NCBI RefSeq assembly: GCF_000152985.1
Contig: NZ_CH672395.1
Span: forward strand, 2,879,195 to 2,943,194
From: Leeuwenhoekiella blandensis MED217
GTDB lineage: Bacteria; Bacteroidota; Bacteroidia; Flavobacteriales; Flavobacteriaceae
Length of the DNA stretch: 64,000 bases
Reading direction: 5' to 3'
Under the pieces are notes generated by a model, which saw only the letters and a program-made list of their open reading frames with translations, had not been told where the DNA came from and did no database searches. Below, piece after piece: positions 61,870 to 64,000 of this stretch. The position numbers and the translations under genes were made by a program. The stretch's first letter is position 1; the number at the start of each line of letters is the position of its first letter.

Positions 61870-62784
61870 TCAATTCAAGGATTTTCTAAATTGAATGGGT
61901 GACATTTTTGTCTTTGCTTTAAAAAGTTTACTAAATGACTGCGGATAATCGAAGCCCATTTGATAGGCTACTTCTGAGGCTGTCAAATCGCTTGTACTGA
62001 GCATCACCTTTGATTTTTCAATTACCTTTTGGTGAATATAATGTTGGGTAGTTTGACCTGTGGTGGCTCTTAACATATCACTCAAATAATTTGGAGAAAC
62101 GTGTAACGCATTGGATAGAAATCCAACTGTTGGGAGTCCGTTGTGGAGTGGTAAACCTTTTTCAAAATAATCATTTAATGTTTGCTCTAACTTGCTCAAT
62201 AAACTCGTGTTGGCAGGTTTTCGGGTTATAAATTGCCGATTATAATATCGATTGGAATAGTTTAATAGTACTTCTAAATGTGAAATGATTACATCCTGAC
62301 TAAAATGGTCTATCGAAGTTTGGTATTCCTTGTGAATATGCTCCATAATGCCACCAATATTGGCTTCTTCCTCATCAGATAAATGTAAAGCTTCGTTCAT
62401 TTCGTATTTAAAAAAACCAAACTCATTAATACGATTGGCAAGAGGATAGGTTTGTAAAAAATCTGGGTGAAATAGCAGCCACCATCCTTGTGGTTTATTC
62501 TTGCCCGGGGTTTCTACAGCTATCAATTGTCCGGGACCACAGAAAATCATTACGCCCTCATCAAAATCATACCATTGCTGGCCGTACTTCATTTTTCCAT
62601 CAAAATCTTTTTTGATAAAAACAGAATAAAAATCATTGATAAAACTTCCGGGAACAGCTTCGTTGACCTCGTTTAATTCATCAAGATTGATGACACTTAT
62701 AAGAGGATGTTTTGGTGACTTTATATTGAGCATACGATGCACTTCGGTCACGGAGGAAACGTGTTTAAAAGATTTTTTATTCAT
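61870..62784 (-). CDS. AraC-family transcriptional regulator
   Basis: 304 residues. The C-terminal two-HTH domain is clear: LHNGLPTVGFLSNALHVSPNYLSDMLRATTGQTTQHYIHQKVIEKSKVMLSTSDLTASEVAYQMGFDYPQSFSKLFKAKTKMSPIQFRKS. The N-terminal region is a cupin-like ligand-binding domain (FCGPGQLIAVETPGKNKPQGWWLLFHPDFL). It lies 58 bp downstream of the aldo/keto reductase gene on the same strand, with a hairpin between them, and may regulate it. Confidence 0.88.
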   Translation of the reverse strand: MNKKSFKHVSSVTEVHRMLNIKSPKHPLISVINLDELNEVNEAVPGSFINDFYSVFIKKDFDGKMKYGQQWYDFDEGVMIFCGPGQLIAVETPGKNKPQGWWLLFHPDFLQTYPLANRINEFGFFKYEMNEALHLSDEEEANIGGIMEHIHKEYQTSIDHFSQDVIISHLEVLLNYSNRYYNRQFITRKPANTSLLSKLEQTLNDYFEKGLPLHNGLPTVGFLSNALHVSPNYLSDMLRATTGQTTQHYIHQKVIEKSKVMLSTSDLTASEVAYQMGFDYPQSFSKLFKAKTKMSPIQFRKSLN

Positions 62785-62798
62785 AATTTAAAAATAGT

Positions 62799-62828
62799 AA
62801 AAAAGGAAACAGTTGTGCTGTTTCCTTT
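62799..62828 (-). terminator. Intrinsic terminator between the aldo/keto reductase and AraC genes
   Basis: On the minus strand AAAGGAAACAG / CTGTTTCCTTT is an 11-bp perfect stem followed by a T run, 14 bp after the aldo/keto reductase stop. It separates the two genes' transcripts. Confidence 0.78.
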
Positions 62829-62842
62829 CTTAAGTAGTTAAC

Positions 62843-63844
62843 TTATTGATCAATACTTTCCATTCCGTGGGCATCATATCTTGCACCTGTGTCTGCTCCT
62901 AGTGGAACAATCCGTTCTAAACGCTGCACATCTTCATTGCTCAATATAATATTTGTAGCCTCAAAGTTCTTTTCTAAATGGGTTCTTTTGCTGGTTCCCG
63001 GTATTGGAACATAACCTTTAACTAAAACCCAAGCCAAAGCCAACTGCGCAGTAGTCACTTGTTTCTCGTTTGCTATTAGTTCAATTTCTTGTACCAAATC
63101 AAGATTTTTTTGAAACTGTTCTCCTTGAAAACGAGGAATATTCAAACGCCAATCGCCTTCCTTTAAGTCTGACGGACTTTTAATATCTCCGGTTATAAAA
63201 CCTCTACCTAAAGGTGAATACGGCACAAAACCGATTCCCATTTCATCCAATGCCTTTAAAATACCTGCTTCTTCTACCGTTCTTTCAAACAATGAATATT
63301 CGGTTTGTAATGCTGAAATAGGATGTATATTGTGCGCTCTTTTTATAGTTTCTGCAGTGACTTCAGAAAGTCCAAGGTATTTCACTTTTCCTTCTTTGAC
63401 CAAATCCGCCATCGCTCCGATAGTATCTTCAATAGGAACATTGGGGTCTAAACGGTGCAGGTAATACAAATCGATATAATCTGTATTCAGATTTTTCAAA
63501 GAGCGCTCTACAGCCGTGCGTACATATTCGGGTGTTGCGTTTACTTTCCAGGTTAATTCACCCTTATCATTTATTTCGTAACCAAACTTTGTCGCAATGG
63601 TATACTGATCTCGCTTGCCCTGAATTGCTTTTCCAAGGAGGCGCTCATTGTCTCCGGGACCGTATTGGTCGGCAGTATCTAAGAAGTTACCGCCCAGCTC
63701 CAGTGCTCGGTGAATGGTATTAATGGCTTCTTCTTGGTCTGCGGTTTTGTACACATCGTGACCGGCAAATTTGGTCATTCCCATACATCCAAGTCCTACT
63801 TGTGGAACGACCAATCCTTGTGATCCTAATTTTACTTTTTTCAT
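62843..63844 (-). CDS. Aldo/keto reductase
   Basis: 333 residues, TIM-barrel AKR. The catalytic tetrad is D56, Y61, K86, H130, in the segments NFLDTADQYGPG (D56, Y61), TIATKFG (K86) and LYYLHRLDPN (H130). The C-terminal NADPH-binding segment GYVPIPGTSKRTHLEKNFEA fits AKRs of the YakC/AKR13 kind. It would reduce aldehydes or ketones with NADPH, which agrees with detoxification genes elsewhere in the island. Start ATG at 63844. Confidence 0.93.
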   Translation of the reverse strand: MKKVKLGSQGLVVPQVGLGCMGMTKFAGHDVYKTADQEEAINTIHRALELGGNFLDTADQYGPGDNERLLGKAIQGKRDQYTIATKFGYEINDKGELTWKVNATPEYVRTAVERSLKNLNTDYIDLYYLHRLDPNVPIEDTIGAMADLVKEGKVKYLGLSEVTAETIKRAHNIHPISALQTEYSLFERTVEEAGILKALDEMGIGFVPYSPLGRGFITGDIKSPSDLKEGDWRLNIPRFQGEQFQKNLDLVQEIELIANEKQVTTAQLALAWVLVKGYVPIPGTSKRTHLEKNFEATNIILSNEDVQRLERIVPLGADTGARYDAHGMESIDQ

Positions 63845-63949
63845 TAGTTCTCGTTTTTAATTCGGATACAAAGTTCAGGAAAGAAGTGTCCTTGTAAGTG
63901 TTCAAATCTCTTAGGTTTGTATGCAAATCGCTCTTCAGCTATTGTTTTG

Positions 63950-64000
63950 TCAATTTGAGTACGGTGATTTCTGAAGTGGTTCCCAATCTAAATGGTGGTC
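63950..64000 (-). CDS. Possible C-terminal end of a gene beyond the right edge
   Basis: The minus-strand frame entering from the edge reads DHHLDWEPLQKSPYSN and stops with TGA at 63950-63952. Too short to identify, and another minus-strand frame is also open here, so it may not be coding. Confidence 0.2.
   Translation of the reverse strand, partial: DHHLDWEPLQKSPYSN

Noticed and set aside
63950-64000. Confident annotation of a gene at the right edge
   Set aside because: Only 17 codons are in view and two minus-strand frames are open, so it is listed only as a low-confidence possibility.

Overview
The window looks like the chromosome of a marine-type member of the Flavobacteriaceae (Bacteroidota). 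Evidence seen in the sequence: many start sites lack a Shine-Dalgarno sequence, several intergenic regions carry the Bacteroidota -7 box TAnnTTTG, the tmRNA encodes the tag GENNYAMAA, and there are many short-lipobox lipoproteins, a GIN-domain protein, a BshB1 bacillithiol gene and a tyrosine recombinase of the IntDOT-like type without Arg I. I cannot name the genus.

Layout. 1-12.3 kb is mostly housekeeping: bshB1 (cut by the edge), a Cys/Met-metabolism PLP enzyme, a GNAT, three lipoproteins, an amidohydrolase lipoprotein, and a minus-strand pair made of a ~1000-residue TPR protein and an outer-membrane beta-barrel. 12.5-22 kb holds ftsE followed by a surface-polysaccharide cluster: four glycosyltransferases, a flippase, an acyltransferase, a FemAB/GNAT-like protein, and a ketoisomerase plus aminotransferase that together suggest a dTDP-3-amino-3,6-dideoxyhexose. 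22-27.5 kb has typA, kdsA, a TlpA-like thioredoxin lipoprotein and a DUF1801 protein. 27.7-32.9 kb has an outer-membrane protein gene split by a complete IS1182-type insertion with a 4-bp target duplication, then a BCCT transporter and a universal stress protein. 33-38 kb is a membrane/stress cluster (membrane protein, winged-helix regulator, Coq4-like, frameshifted creD, DoxX-like, DUF1361, DUF2809) with two copies of a 19-bp palindrome that I propose as the regulator's operator. 38-40.6 kb has a saccharopine-dehydrogenase-like gene, a GIN-domain lipoprotein and ssrA.

40.6-46.6 kb is a mobilizable element next to ssrA: integrase, excisionase-like HTH, VapE ATPase, toprim primase, MobC/BmgB-like accessory protein, HxH relaxase and a small membrane protein. 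A dense array of about eleven short iteron-like repeats lies between the ATPase and primase genes. A relic of an IS3 transposase with a tandemly repeated tail follows (46.9-47.3 kb).

47.3-54.3 kb is the most unusual part: an HxlR regulator and two transcription units, each headed by a COG2085-type NADP-binding oxidoreductase and followed by luciferase-like flavin monooxygenases, plus an Ohr peroxidase. A third oxidoreductase copy is a decayed pseudogene. The same ~36-bp operator-like sequence lies at the same distance from a TAnnTTTG box in front of both units, so the HxlR protein probably controls them together. 54.5-61.8 kb is a TetR-controlled RND efflux operon (adaptor, pump, TolC-like channel) followed by a membrane class III nucleotidyl cyclase. 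The window ends with an AraC regulator and an aldo/keto reductase. I infer that the 47-64 kb block is an accessory redox/efflux island; its substrate cannot be read from sequence.
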